The notes under the pieces: generated by a model
Told to the model about the DNA's origin: nothing
The model's database searches: none
What the model saw: the letters and a program-made list of their open reading frames with translations, nothing else
DNA from: Bacteroidales bacterium
GTDB lineage: Bacteria; Bacteroidota; Bacteroidia; Bacteroidales; UBA932
Direction of reading: 5' to 3'
Assembly: GCA_017423025.1 (NCBI GenBank)
Contig: JAFPGC010000014.1
Location: 1 to 46,023, forward strand
DNA length: 46,023 nucleotides
Part shown: positions 1 to 8,067 of the stretch, in pieces
Numbering within the stretch: the first letter of the stretch is position 1
Layout of the letters: each line of letters begins with the position of its first letter
Made by a program: the position numbers and the translations under genes

Positions 1-189
1 AAGTTCGGCGAAGAAGTCGTAAAGGCCGGTAACATCATCGTACGTCAGCGCGGTACTGTTCACAATCCGGGTCTGAACGTAGGTATGGGTAAAGATCACA
101 CCCTCTACGCCCTCATCGACGGCACTGTGAAATTCACCCGCAAGCGCGAAGACAAGTCTTTCGTTTCCGTACTTCCCTTCGAGAACTAA
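1..189 (+). CDS. rpmA: 50S ribosomal protein L27 (bL27), 3' part only
   Basis: Frame 1 is open from the window edge to a TAA at 187-189 and encodes the C-terminal 62 residues of L27. Recognisable segments are [27 protein letters not shown] and the basic stretch [10 protein letters not shown]27 is a large-subunit protein near the peptidyl-transferase centre. The 5' part lies outside the window. serS follows after only 3 bases, so the two are probably cotranscribed. Identification is secure from sequence. Confidence 0.95.
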   Translation, partial: KFGEEVVKAGNIIVRQRGTVHNPGLNVGMGKDHTLYALIDGTVKFTRKREDKSFVSVLPFEN

Positions 190-192
190 GAC

Positions 193-1464
193 ATGCTTAC
201 TTTAAAACTTTTACGCGAGTCTCCGGATTATGTCATCCGGAGACTTGCTGTTAAAAACTTCGATGCCAAGGACATTGTCAACAAGATCATTGTCCTGGAC
301 GACCATCGAAAGGCCCTCCAAACCCGCAGCGACGCCTACCTGGCCGAGCAGAAGAAAGCGGCTGCCGCCATCGGCCAGCTGATGAAGGAAGGCAAGAAAG
401 TAGAGGCCGAGGCCGCCAAAGAAGAAGTGGCCAGGATAAAGATCCGCTCCAACGAGCTGTTGGAGATGGCCGAAGACAACAACGCCAAGCTCAACGAGCT
501 GCTGGCGCTGCTGCCCAACATCCCCTGCGAGCAGGTTCCGGAAGGAAAAGGCGCAGAGGACAACGTGGTGGTAAAGATGGGTGGTCCGGAGCCCAAGCTC
601 CCGGCCGACGCCCTCCCCCACTGGGACCTGGCCAAGAAGTACGACATCATCGACTTCGACCTGGGCGTCAAGATTGCCGGTGCCGGTTTCCCCGTGTACA
701 AAGGCAAGGGTGCCAGACTGCAGCGCGCCCTCATCAATTTCTTCCTGGATTACAACACCGCAGCCGGTTACAAGGAAGTGGAGCCGCCCGTGCTGGTGAA
801 TGGCAATTCCGGTTTCGGCACCGGTCAGCTTCCCGACAAGGAAGGCCAGATGTACTACTGCAACGAAGACCAGTACTACCTGGTTCCCACCGCCGAGGTG
901 CCTGTCACCAACATCTTCCGGGATGTGATTCTCTCCGAGAACCAGTTCCCCCAGAAGTTGACGGCCTATACTCCCTGCTTCCGTCGCGAGGCCGGTTCCT
1001 ATGGCAAGGACGTGCGCGGCCTCAACCGCCTGCACCAGTTCGACAAAGTGGAAATCGTCCGCATCGAGAAGCCGGAGAACAGCTACGCTGCCCTTAATGA
1101 GATGATCGCCCACGTGGAAGGTCTCGTGAATGCCCTGGGTCTGAAGTATCGCATCCTTCGCCTCTGCGGAGGAGACATGAGCTTCACCAGCGCCATCACC
1201 TATGACTTCGAGCTGTGGAGCGCCGCACAGGGCCGCTGGCTGGAGATTTCTTCCGTTTCCAATTTCGAGAGCTTCCAGGCCAACCGCCTCAAGTGCCGTT
1301 ACAAGGACCAGGATGGAAAGACCCAGCTGGTACACACCCTCAACGGCAGCTCGCTGGCCCTGCCCCGCGTAGTGGCCGCCCTGCTGGAGGACAACCAGAA
1401 AGATGGTTACATCGAAATCCCCGAGGTCCTCAGACCTTACACCGGTTTCGACAGAATCGACTAA
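193..1464 (+). CDS. serS: Seryl-tRNA synthetase
   Basis: Cytoplasmic class II aminoacyl-tRNA synthetase (423 aa, normal length) that charges tRNA-Ser with serine. Residues about 1-110 form the N-terminal antiparallel coiled-coil arm, rich in Lys, Glu and Ala. The catalytic core follows, with a motif 2 region (TPCFRREAGSYGKD, then GLNRLHQFDKVE) and motif 3 near the C-terminus (LNGSSLALPRVVAALLEDNQ). The ATG at 193 lies 3 nt after the rpmA stop. There is no Shine-Dalgarno, as is usual in Bacteroidota. A bidirectional terminator follows. Confidence 0.97.
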   Translation: MLTLKLLRESPDYVIRRLAVKNFDAKDIVNKIIVLDDHRKALQTRSDAYLAEQKKAAAAIGQLMKEGKKVEAEAAKEEVARIKIRSNELLEMAEDNNAKLNELLALLPNIPCEQVPEGKGAEDNVVVKMGGPEPKLPADALPHWDLAKKYDIIDFDLGVKIAGAGFPVYKGKGARLQRALINFFLDYNTAAGYKEVEPPVLVNGNSGFGTGQLPDKEGQMYYCNEDQYYLVPTAEVPVTNIFRDVILSENQFPQKLTAYTPCFRREAGSYGKDVRGLNRLHQFDKVEIVRIEKPENSYAALNEMIAHVEGLVNALGLKYRILRLCGGDMSFTSAITYDFELWSAAQGRWLEISSVSNFESFQANRLKCRYKDQDGKTQLVHTLNGSSLALPRVVAALLEDNQKDGYIEIPEVLRPYTGFDRID

Positions 1465-1469
1465 AAAAA

Positions 1470-1498
1470 AGTCTCGGAGTTATTCCGAGACTTTTTTT
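1470..1498. terminator. Bidirectional intrinsic terminator between serS and the sirtuin gene
   Basis: A 9-bp stem AGTCTCGGA (1470-1478) / TCCGAGACT (1484-1492) has a 5-nt loop, with an A-run on the left and a T-run on the right, so it works in both directions. It overlaps the last codons and the stop (1480-1482) of the convergent sirtuin gene. The terminator stem therefore also encodes the C-terminus of that protein. Confidence 0.9.
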
Positions 1499-2184
1499 AT
1501 GAATTCCTGCATGCCCTTGGTGGCCACGTCCTGGATGAAAGTGACGCGGGGGTCGCTCAAGGGAACGGGCTTGGGATCTATCACATAGATGGGGCAGCCG
1601 TTCGGAGCATAACGATAAAGGCCGGCGGCGGGGTAAACCTGCAGGGACGATCCTACGATGAGCAGGATATCGGCTTTCTCCACCAGATCAATGGCTTTCT
1701 CGATGTTGGGGACGGCCTCGCCGAAGAACACGATGTGCGGGCGCAACTGGCTGCCGTTAGGCGCCAGGTCTCCAAGAACTACGGGCCGATATTGCACGTC
1801 AATGACCTCGGCCTCGGAGGCGGTGCGGTCGTAGACGCCGTTCTCCGGACGGACCTTGGTGAGTTCGCCGTGCAGATGCAGCACCTTGGTGGAACCGGCC
1901 CGCTCGTGCAGGTTGTCCACGTTCTGGGTAATCACATCTACATTGTATTCTTTCTCCAAGGCGGCGATGGCTTCGTGGGCGGCATTGGGCTTGGCGTCCT
2001 TGAGCTGCGCGCGGCGCTGGTTGTAGAAATCCAGCACCAGCTTGCGGTTGCGATACCAGCCCTCGATGGAAGCCACGTCGTTCACGTCGTACTGCTCCCA
2101 AAGACCTCCCGTATCGCGGAACGTGGCGAATCCGCTCTCGGCCGATACGCCTGCGCCAGTTAAAACAACCAAGTGTTTCTTCAT
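1480..2184 (-). CDS. cobB: NAD-dependent protein deacylase, Sir2 family (CobB/SIRT5-like)
   Basis: A 234-aa class III sirtuin that removes acyl groups from lysines, using NAD+. Seen in the protein: the NAD-binding GAG (10-12) with SGFATFRD, the QNVDN motif (87-91), and the catalytic His in HLHGEL (about H105). Y54-x-x-R57 (YNQR) is the signature of desuccinylase/demalonylase-type sirtuins. The usual four zinc-binding cysteines are absent; the only Cys is near residue 197. This resembles the zinc-less sirtuins I recall from Bacteroides. The ATG overlaps the stop of the upstream ATPase by one base (TAATG), so translation is probably coupled. It is the last gene of a three-gene unit. Confidence 0.9.
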   Translation of the reverse strand: MKKHLVVLTGAGVSAESGFATFRDTGGLWEQYDVNDVASIEGWYRNRKLVLDFYNQRRAQLKDAKPNAAHEAIAALEKEYNVDVITQNVDNLHERAGSTKVLHLHGELTKVRPENGVYDRTASEAEVIDVQYRPVVLGDLAPNGSQLRPHIVFFGEAVPNIEKAIDLVEKADILLIVGSSLQVYPAAGLYRYAPNGCPIYVIDPKPVPLSDPRVTFIQDVATKGMQEFIKKVSE

Positions 2185-3338
2185 TAGTCTTTCAGTTCAA
2201 AGTAATACTTGCGGATCCAGTACTCGAAGAGCGGATCTATGATCTGCGGATTGTCGTTCTCGTCAAAGACCAGCACTTCCTTCTTCATAAGGGCATCCTT
2301 CACGCGTTTGACATTGGCCGATGAATTGAGACCGTATTTGCGGATGACATCGGCCGCGCTGAAGCGGGTGACACCGTCCACCACGGCGCGCAGGAAGCTC
2401 ACCTGGTGGGTGGTAAGGTCGGCCATAATGGCGTTGAAGCGGGGTTCGTGGATGTTCACCAGCGTGCCCAGGGCCTCAACCAGGGCCTGTTCCACAATGT
2501 AACCCTTGCTCATGTGGTCGCAGATGGCGGCAAAGTGGTTGATGTACCACAGATGCCCCCGGAACAGACGGCAGGCGCCCTGCAGCAGTTCCTTCTCCAC
2601 CACCTTGCCGGCAGCCAGGAAGCCCTTGTGCACATGATCCGCCATTTCCCTTTCGTCTACGGGCGAAAGCGTCACGCGCTCCAGCTGGCGGTAGAAGAGC
2701 TGGCTGCTGAGGAAGATGGCCTTCATGGCATTGACGCCGGAGCCGCAGATGACCCAGGAGAAGAGATTGCTGACTCCCTTCTTCTCCCTCATGCAGGCAT
2801 CCAGCGGCCGCAGGATGACATCGGGGTCCTCCAGGCGGTTCAGGCTCTGGAATTCGTCAATGATGAGGATGAGGCGGGCTCCCCGGTCCTGAGCCAGGGC
2901 ATAAGGGAAGCGGAGCATGGCCTGCACATCGGCCCCTTCCAGTTCCCAGTTTAGGGAAAGGATCTTGTCCTCGTCCTCGAAATTGTTGGGATCGAAGACA
3001 AAGTGGGTGCCGCCCAGGTATTTCTCCGTGAGCGTGGCATATTCGGCCGGAGTCGAGGCCACCATGCGCAACACGGTATTGCCCAGCCTGAGCAGGAAAG
3101 CCTCGGTGGTACGGATATTCAGGGCCGAGAACTGCCCCACCGTAAACACCTTTCCCGACATTCGCATGGAGAAGAGGGCCTGCTGCACCAGCGAGGTCTT
3201 TCCGCTCTTGGGCGGTTCGCTCAGCAGCACGTTCTCCCCCTGGCCCAGAAGATTTCCGAGCAGGGTGACATCGGCCCTTCTTCCGACGAAGTTCTTGCCG
3301 GTTACATATTGTGCGTAGGGAAATGCTGTATCAATCAT
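2184..3338 (-). CDS. AAA-type ATPase, 'archaeal ATPase' family (PF01637-like)
   Basis: A 384-aa predicted cytoplasmic P-loop ATPase. The Walker A is EPPKSGKTS (about 41-49), and the Walker B is LILIIDEFQ with the acidic pair near 161-162. The C-terminal part looks like a winged-helix/DUF234-type segment (SAADVIRKYGL, then LVFDENDNPQIIDPLFEYWIR). Such proteins are common in Bacteroidota; most have no known function. Here it lies between an EF-hand membrane protein and a sirtuin, with one-base TAATG overlaps on both sides, which points to a joint function. A paralogue of similar size, with the same DEFQ Walker B, is encoded at 26818-27951. Confidence 0.85.
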   Translation of the reverse strand: MIDTAFPYAQYVTGKNFVGRRADVTLLGNLLGQGENVLLSEPPKSGKTSLVQQALFSMRMSGKVFTVGQFSALNIRTTEAFLLRLGNTVLRMVASTPAEYATLTEKYLGGTHFVFDPNNFEDEDKILSLNWELEGADVQAMLRFPYALAQDRGARLILIIDEFQSLNRLEDPDVILRPLDACMREKKGVSNLFSWVICGSGVNAMKAIFLSSQLFYRQLERVTLSPVDEREMADHVHKGFLAAGKVVEKELLQGACRLFRGHLWYINHFAAICDHMSKGYIVEQALVEALGTLVNIHEPRFNAIMADLTTHQVSFLRAVVDGVTRFSAADVIRKYGLNSSANVKRVKDALMKKEVLVFDENDNPQIIDPLFEYWIRKYYFELKD

Positions 3339-5551
3339 TATTCTGCGGTTTCAGGGAGTTCAACAGCGGGTTCGGCAGCCGTTTCCACCGCCTCTTCCAC
3401 CTGCTCCTGGGCTTCAGGTTCTACCTTAGCCTTCTTGAAACACTTGCCGGTAGAGAGGCACCAATAGACGCCGCAGGCTACCAGCAGGCAGATAACGATG
3501 CCACAGAACCATCTCCAGAAGGCCTTCTTGCGGGCGGCGGGATCCACGGCGGTCAGGCGCGGGAAGTCGGCCAGCGAAGTGAGGGTCTTGCCGAATTTCA
3601 CATTCACCAGGGACTTGGCGTTGATGGCCCAGCCATTGGCGTTGAGCACGGGACCCAGGTCACGCTTGCGGAGTTTTCTCCAGGCAATGAACATGGACGG
3701 GCCGGAGATGAGGAGCATGATGCCCACAATTACCAGCAGCAGCTGCCAGAATTTAAGGGACGCGGCGCCTTCCACTACGGCCACAAGGAACTGGCCGATA
3801 AAGCCGATGGCCATGCCGATGGCGGCAAAGATACCGGCGAACTTGGCAATGTCAAAGGAGGATGTGGCGGCCTTGGCGGCTTCCTTGCCGTCCCCTTCCA
3901 GCTTGGTGGAGGTGGCGACATCGGCCTTGGCGGTGAGGTCGGACAGGGACTTTTCGTTCTTCTCTGCGGCACTCTTGTCAACCTTGTCGCTAATCATGCG
4001 GGCCACTTTCTTGTACGGGGCCCAGAAGGCCTGGCGCACGGAGATGGGATTGTCCACGATGGCAATCACCTTGGCGGTGTAGTCGTTGCCGTCGCGGTCG
4101 TAGAACACGGCGTTCTTGCCTTCGCGCAGGCCGTCTACGTCACCGTCGGTGAGGACGGCGGCAATGTTGAAGCTGGCACCCAGTTTCTCGCTGGTGCAGC
4201 TGCAGTACAGGATGTACATGCCGCTGAGCGAGGAGATTTCCGGGGAAGGACCGGCCACCTTGATGCAAAGGTCTGTGCTGCGCTGGTCAATGTACAGGCG
4301 TCCGGCCTGGAACATGGCCTTCTGATCGGGGTCGTAGAAATCGGCCAGTACCACATAATTATTAAGGAAGCGGTAGAAGTTCTTCTGCAGGTGCAGCACT
4401 TTGTCCACTTCTTCGATGGAAAGGGCGTTGGCTTCCTCGGCCTTGTCCTTCTCGATGAGTTCCAGCAGGGAGGCCTTCTTGTCTTCCTCCAGGATGGCCT
4501 TGATGGCGTCGATGCCCAGGGATTCCACCTCGGCGCCCTTCTTGGCCTGCAGCCAGGCGGTGTAGGGGGCAAACTTGGCGCAGACATCGGCCCATTCCTC
4601 TTCCGTGATGCGGTCTTTCTTCCAGCCGATGAGTCCTACCATGGTTTCGACGGCGTTCTTCCAGGCGGGGTTCACGGACTTGAGGGCCAGCACGCCGTCC
4701 ATCACAGGCTTGGCCAGCGGCTGCAGCGCAATTTCGTCGGAGGCCGATGCCAGGTTTCCTTCAATGGCGGCAATCTTCTCCACGCTCACGTCTACGGCGG
4801 GGGCGGTGGCGGCGTCAAAGCTGATGAGTTTGCAGCGCATGTAATAGTCGGCCATCTTTTCCTTCAGGGCCTCGACGGCGGCCAGGGCTTCGGCGGTCTT
4901 TTCGCCGAACGGGAGCACCTCCTTGGTGCATTCTTTCTGCCAGGCGGCGTAGTCTGCGCAGGCGGTGTAGAAGGCCTCGATCTGCTCGGTGGTGATGCCG
5001 GGCACGCCGCTGCGGTCCATGGAGGAGGTCAGGCCGGCAATGGTTTCGATGAGCTTGGCGATTGCCTCGTCGGCCGCGCTGGCGGGGGTGATGATGCCGT
5101 CGCCGTTGAACTGGGTATCGGCAAAAATCCTGGTATTATCGGCCGTATCTTCCAGGGAAATGGACTCTTTCTTAAGGCCCAGGTTGTTCAGAATCTGGCG
5201 GGCCGATGCCTGCAGGCGCGCACCTACGGGATCTTCTGCGTTGAAGTCTTCCAGCTGAAGGGAATCCTTTTCCTCCAGAAGGAGATCGGGATTCTTGAGG
5301 ATGCCCGTGAGCCAGTTGGCCGTGGCGATGACTTCGTCCACACGGATCTTGCCATCGTTGTCTACATCAATGTACTTGAGGCATTTCTCGTCAAATTCCA
5401 GGTTGTTCACCGGGCAGCTGAGGACCGTCCACATCTTACGGTCCAGTTCTCCCAGGTGACGGATGTCTTCTCCGCTACGGATTTTGACTCGGACGGTGCC
5501 TCCCACCGATGTGAAGGCCCAGGGATAGGTGTTCTTAGCAGGCTTTTTCAT
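3338..5551 (-). CDS. EF-hand membrane protein of unknown function
   Basis: A 737-aa protein whose family I do not recognise. Residues 62-73 form a canonical EF-hand loop (DVDNDGKIRVDE). A second, degenerate NGDG loop lies near 145-156, so calcium binding is plausible. A long Ala/Glu/Lys-rich helical region follows. Two adjacent hydrophobic helices lie around residues 570-640 (FAGIFAAIGMAIGFIGQFLV and LLLVIVGIMLLISGPSMF), with a third near 690-710. An acidic Glu/Ala/Pro-rich tail closes the protein. There is no signal peptide, so the large N-terminal part is probably cytoplasmic. It is the first gene of the unit with the ATPase and the sirtuin, and it is divergent from rpsU. Confidence 0.7.
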   Translation of the reverse strand: MKKPAKNTYPWAFTSVGGTVRVKIRSGEDIRHLGELDRKMWTVLSCPVNNLEFDEKCLKYIDVDNDGKIRVDEVIATANWLTGILKNPDLLLEEKDSLQLEDFNAEDPVGARLQASARQILNNLGLKKESISLEDTADNTRIFADTQFNGDGIITPASAADEAIAKLIETIAGLTSSMDRSGVPGITTEQIEAFYTACADYAAWQKECTKEVLPFGEKTAEALAAVEALKEKMADYYMRCKLISFDAATAPAVDVSVEKIAAIEGNLASASDEIALQPLAKPVMDGVLALKSVNPAWKNAVETMVGLIGWKKDRITEEEWADVCAKFAPYTAWLQAKKGAEVESLGIDAIKAILEEDKKASLLELIEKDKAEEANALSIEEVDKVLHLQKNFYRFLNNYVVLADFYDPDQKAMFQAGRLYIDQRSTDLCIKVAGPSPEISSLSGMYILYCSCTSEKLGASFNIAAVLTDGDVDGLREGKNAVFYDRDGNDYTAKVIAIVDNPISVRQAFWAPYKKVARMISDKVDKSAAEKNEKSLSDLTAKADVATSTKLEGDGKEAAKAATSSFDIAKFAGIFAAIGMAIGFIGQFLVAVVEGAASLKFWQLLLVIVGIMLLISGPSMFIAWRKLRKRDLGPVLNANGWAINAKSLVNVKFGKTLTSLADFPRLTAVDPAARKKAFWRWFCGIVICLLVACGVYWCLSTGKCFKKAKVEPEAQEQVEEAVETAAEPAVELPETAE

Positions 5552-5578
5552 ATGGTAATAGTTTTGGTTATCAGTGCT

Positions 5579-5594
5579 ATAACATAAATGTTAT
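5579..5594. promoter_or_regulatory. Inverted repeat ATAACAT-AA-ATGTTAT
   Basis: A perfect 7-bp inverted repeat with a 2-bp spacer. It lies just downstream of the -7 box of the leftward promoter, at or near the expected start of transcription for the EF-hand operon. It could be a repressor operator or a 5'-UTR hairpin; the sequence cannot tell which. Confidence 0.45.
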
Positions 5595-5596
5595 CG

Positions 5597-5628
5597 CAAA
5601 TATAATAAATAATTTTGTGCATTTGCAA
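5597..5628 (-). promoter_or_regulatory. Promoter of the EF-hand/ATPase/sirtuin operon
   Basis: On the minus strand the -7 box is TATATTTG (5597-5604), with a TTG at 5626-5628 about 21 bp upstream. This fits the Bacteroidetes TTG/TAnnTTTG consensus apart from slightly wide spacing. It overlaps the oppositely directed rpsU promoter, so the two may compete. Confidence 0.6.
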
Positions 5629-5644
5629 AATTTATCTAACTTTG
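5615..5644 (+). promoter_or_regulatory. rpsU promoter
   Basis: The -33 element is TTG (5615-5617), inside TTTTG, and the -7 element is TAACTTTG (5637-5644). They are separated by 19 bp, an exact match to the Bacteroidetes housekeeping promoter. Transcription should start near 5648-5651, giving a leader of about 30 nt that contains the Shine-Dalgarno site. Confidence 0.8.
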
Positions 5645-5661
5645 CAGCCCATTTGAACAAA

Positions 5662-5670
5662 AAAGGAGGT
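5662..5670 (+). promoter_or_regulatory. Strong Shine-Dalgarno before rpsU
   Basis: AAAGGAGGT is a near-perfect complement of the 16S 3' end. It lies 9 nt before the ATG at 5680 and decides the start codon. I see no comparable site before other genes in the window. From the literature on Flavobacterium johnsoniae, bS21, bS18 and bS6 hide the anti-SD in Bacteroidetes ribosomes, and a strong SD at rpsU is thought to allow autoregulation by bS21. Confidence 0.9.
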
Positions 5671-5679
5671 GTAAAAAGC

Positions 5680-5874
5680 ATGATCATCGTACCCATCAAA
5701 GAAGGCGAAAACATCGAAAGAGCCCTGAAAAAATTCAAGCGCAAGTTCGAGAAGACCGGTGCCGTCCGCGAGATGCGCGCCCGCAAAAACTTCGAGAAGC
5801 CTTCCGTGAAGAAGCGCATGGCGCTCCAGAAGGCTATCTATGTTCAGCAGCTTCGTCTTCAGGAGGAGCAGTAA
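5680..5874 (+). CDS. rpsU: 30S ribosomal protein S21 (bS21)
   Basis: A 64-aa basic protein starting MIIVPIKEGENIERALKKFK, with the typical FEKPSVKKRM segment. An upstream in-frame start exists but lies 5' of the SD, so the ATG at 5680 is the true start. bS21 sits on the small-subunit platform. In Bacteroidetes it helps to sequester the anti-Shine-Dalgarno. The gene is monocistronic, with its own promoter and terminator. The leader SD suggests that the protein controls its own translation. Confidence 0.95.
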   Translation: MIIVPIKEGENIERALKKFKRKFEKTGAVREMRARKNFEKPSVKKRMALQKAIYVQQLRLQEEQ

Positions 5875-5900
5875 GCCTTTTACACACCTTATTATTATAA

Positions 5901-5933
5901 AAAACCGGACCTCGAAAGAGATCCGGTTTTTTT
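5901..5933. terminator. Terminator between rpsU and the M64 peptidase gene
   Basis: The stem AAAACCGGA/TCCGGTTTT continues into CTC/GAG after a C-A mismatch, closed by a GAAA tetraloop. A T-run follows on the right and an A-run precedes it, so it is bidirectional. Its 24-bp core (5904-5927) matches, in reverse complement, the hairpin at 8323-8346 in 22 of 24 positions; only two loop bases differ. Confidence 0.92.
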
Positions 5934-5949
5934 GTTAATATATGTAACT

Positions 5950-8055
5950 CTATTTAACCTCAACCAGTCCGGGAGGAGGCAACAGCGGAACCGGACGGGG
6001 AGGGACAGGATCGGATTCTCCCATCACCGAACTGCCGGCCAGATCACGAACCGGATCGATGGGAACATCCTTGGCCTTGAACGCGGCCCAGAACGCGGCC
6101 TCATTTTCGAAGGTCTCTCCTGCCAGCGACATAATCCGTTTAACAATCAGGTAGCGCTGGAAGGTGGAGAAATAGAAACGGTTGTCAATCATACAACTGA
6201 TTCGCTCACTGCGCCAACGGTTCAGGATGGATACATCCGCTCCCTGATATACGCCTATACGGTTGTAAAGGGGGTTGGATGCCGCCAGGGTGGCTTTCTT
6301 ATCCAGCAGGAACTGCCAGCCGGCAGCAGAGGCATCAGTATCAAGACCGGGATCAGAATAGGTAGCCGACACATTCAGGCCAAACGGAACCGTCCATTCG
6401 TAAGTATCGATATGCTCAACGGCGTCTTTATAAGTATCATACCAATACTCGTCCTTGAGGCGGGCGAAGCAGTGTCCACCAAATTCGTGAACCATGGTAT
6501 TGAGCCAGTTACCCGTGTTGGATCCAACCTCTGCAAACCGGCTAGCTGGAGTAGCCTGAACTCCCTGTGCAGGATCCGAATCGCTCTTGGCTTCCTTCGC
6601 GGGATACGACCAACTCATACCGCCACCGGAATATGTATACGGCGCCATACAATAAGCCTCTCCCGTACTGTAGGACCAGTTCCTGCCTCCGTAGCGGGTA
6701 TCATTAATAATCATCAGGACGGGGACCTCTTTGATTGTATGATAAGAAGTGATATCCGGACAATTTGCGATAACATAATTGAAGAGTTTCTCATCATTTG
6801 CCCGCATATCACTATAACTGCTCTCCCCCCATTTTGAACCAAAATAACAATCAACAGCAGTAGTGATGTTTCCGTTACCATCTGTAATGTTGGCACCTGA
6901 GGCATTGGATGCCACCTTCAGGATATACACATTGAAGTAATTCTTGTAGGACTTGAACGGCTCCACGCTGAACAGTGTGTTCATAGCGGCCTTGGCCAGC
7001 ATCTCGTATTTGTCCATCTCACTGGCGGTGAATCCGTCGGGAACGACCGCAATGGTCACGGGCTTCGTAGCACCGGCCGAAGCGGAAGTCCATTTGATGG
7101 TTTCCATACTCGGCGTCGCCGGATCCTTAAAGGCAGATCCCAAACTAATCTCGCCAAGATCGCTGATGATTCCACGGGAGAAGGTTACCGTTTTGGAGCT
7201 GATTATGGTAGTGCTGCCCGCCGAGCCACTGAACTTCAAAGAGAAGGAGGATTGGGTGCCCGGAACTACGGCAAAGTAGTAATATGTATCTGCGGCAAAG
7301 GGTCCATCAAGGGTTACGGTTGAAGAGCGTACATCCCCGCCAAAATTTATCGAGGATGACATCTGAGGAGTTCCGTCTGCAGCCGGAACCAGCACACTGT
7401 GTCCGGCCAAGGCGGAAGCGCCGGTAAGCGTTACAGACGTGACGGAAGAGGCAATGGTTCCGCTCATCTTAAAGCGGACAAATGCCAACATACTCTTGAA
7501 ACAGACATTGCTGGACAAACCTTCCGTGGCCTGCGCATAGGAATACAAATAGTTATCTTTTACCTTATTCGCTACTGCCACTTGATCACTAGGAACATTA
7601 ATCCTAAAGAGCATATTATCTCCATCATAACTCAATTCGTCCGGGGTTACGCCGTAAATAAAATGCCAGGGAGAGACGGAAGGTGTCCCATATATGGTTG
7701 AGAAATCCACTTTCTCTCCAGACCCGGTTGTAGTAAAGGGGATCTCGTAATAACCTGATCCTCCCCATGCATACATCGTAAACTTATCCCCGGACGTCCA
7801 CAAAACCTTTGCAGAAGAAGTTCCCACATCCATAGTGGTCTTCGTTTCCCCGTTCTCTTCAAATCCGGCGGTAATGGACACTTTGGGACCACTTACCAGA
7901 GGAAGTTTGTACTGAGACTGGTCAATGGCCGTCCACGGGTCAATCATGGTGACACGCCCCTGATTATCAAGCGTATCTATCTCATGGCCTTTCGAGCAGG
8001 AAACCACAAGCAGTGCAAGAGCTGCTATTCCAAAATATAAAGCATTCTTTTTCAT
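5950..8055 (-). CDS. Lipoprotein with fimbrillin-like N-terminal domain and M64 (IgA-peptidase type) metallopeptidase domain
   Basis: A 701-aa protein. The type II signal peptide has its lipobox at LLVVSC (Cys20), predicting an outer-membrane lipoprotein. Residues about 55-300 resemble a fimbrillin/Mfa-like beta domain (KVLWTSGDKFTMYAWGG and following). Residues about 325-660 are the peptidase M64 domain, with the zinc-site sequence MVHEFGGHCFARLKDEYW (HEFGGH at 523-528). M64 members include clostridial IgA proteases; Bacteroidales have many of unknown substrate. The C-terminus is proline-rich (PVPPRPVPLLPPPG). A 61-residue peptide gene lies 12 nt upstream in the same transcript. The gene has no GGCCGAT motif, unlike most genes here. 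Confidence 0.85.
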   Translation of the reverse strand: MKKNALYFGIAALALLVVSCSKGHEIDTLDNQGRVTMIDPWTAIDQSQYKLPLVSGPKVSITAGFEENGETKTTMDVGTSSAKVLWTSGDKFTMYAWGGSGYYEIPFTTTGSGEKVDFSTIYGTPSVSPWHFIYGVTPDELSYDGDNMLFRINVPSDQVAVANKVKDNYLYSYAQATEGLSSNVCFKSMLAFVRFKMSGTIASSVTSVTLTGASALAGHSVLVPAADGTPQMSSSINFGGDVRSSTVTLDGPFAADTYYYFAVVPGTQSSFSLKFSGSAGSTTIISSKTVTFSRGIISDLGEISLGSAFKDPATPSMETIKWTSASAGATKPVTIAVVPDGFTASEMDKYEMLAKAAMNTLFSVEPFKSYKNYFNVYILKVASNASGANITDGNGNITTAVDCYFGSKWGESSYSDMRANDEKLFNYVIANCPDITSYHTIKEVPVLMIINDTRYGGRNWSYSTGEAYCMAPYTYSGGGMSWSYPAKEAKSDSDPAQGVQATPASRFAEVGSNTGNWLNTMVHEFGGHCFARLKDEYWYDTYKDAVEHIDTYEWTVPFGLNVSATYSDPGLDTDASAAGWQFLLDKKATLAASNPLYNRIGVYQGADVSILNRWRSERISCMIDNRFYFSTFQRYLIVKRIMSLAGETFENEAAFWAAFKAKDVPIDPVRDLAGSSVMGESDPVPPRPVPLLPPPGLVEVK

Positions 8056-8067
8056 AGCGATTCCCCT

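Noticed and set aside
3311-5587. Long plus-strand reading frame of 758 codons opposite the EF-hand gene
   Set aside because: Its sequence is the low-complexity Gly/His/Val-rich kind produced by the complement of GC-rich codons. The minus strand has an EF-hand, membrane helices, a promoter and coupled neighbours.
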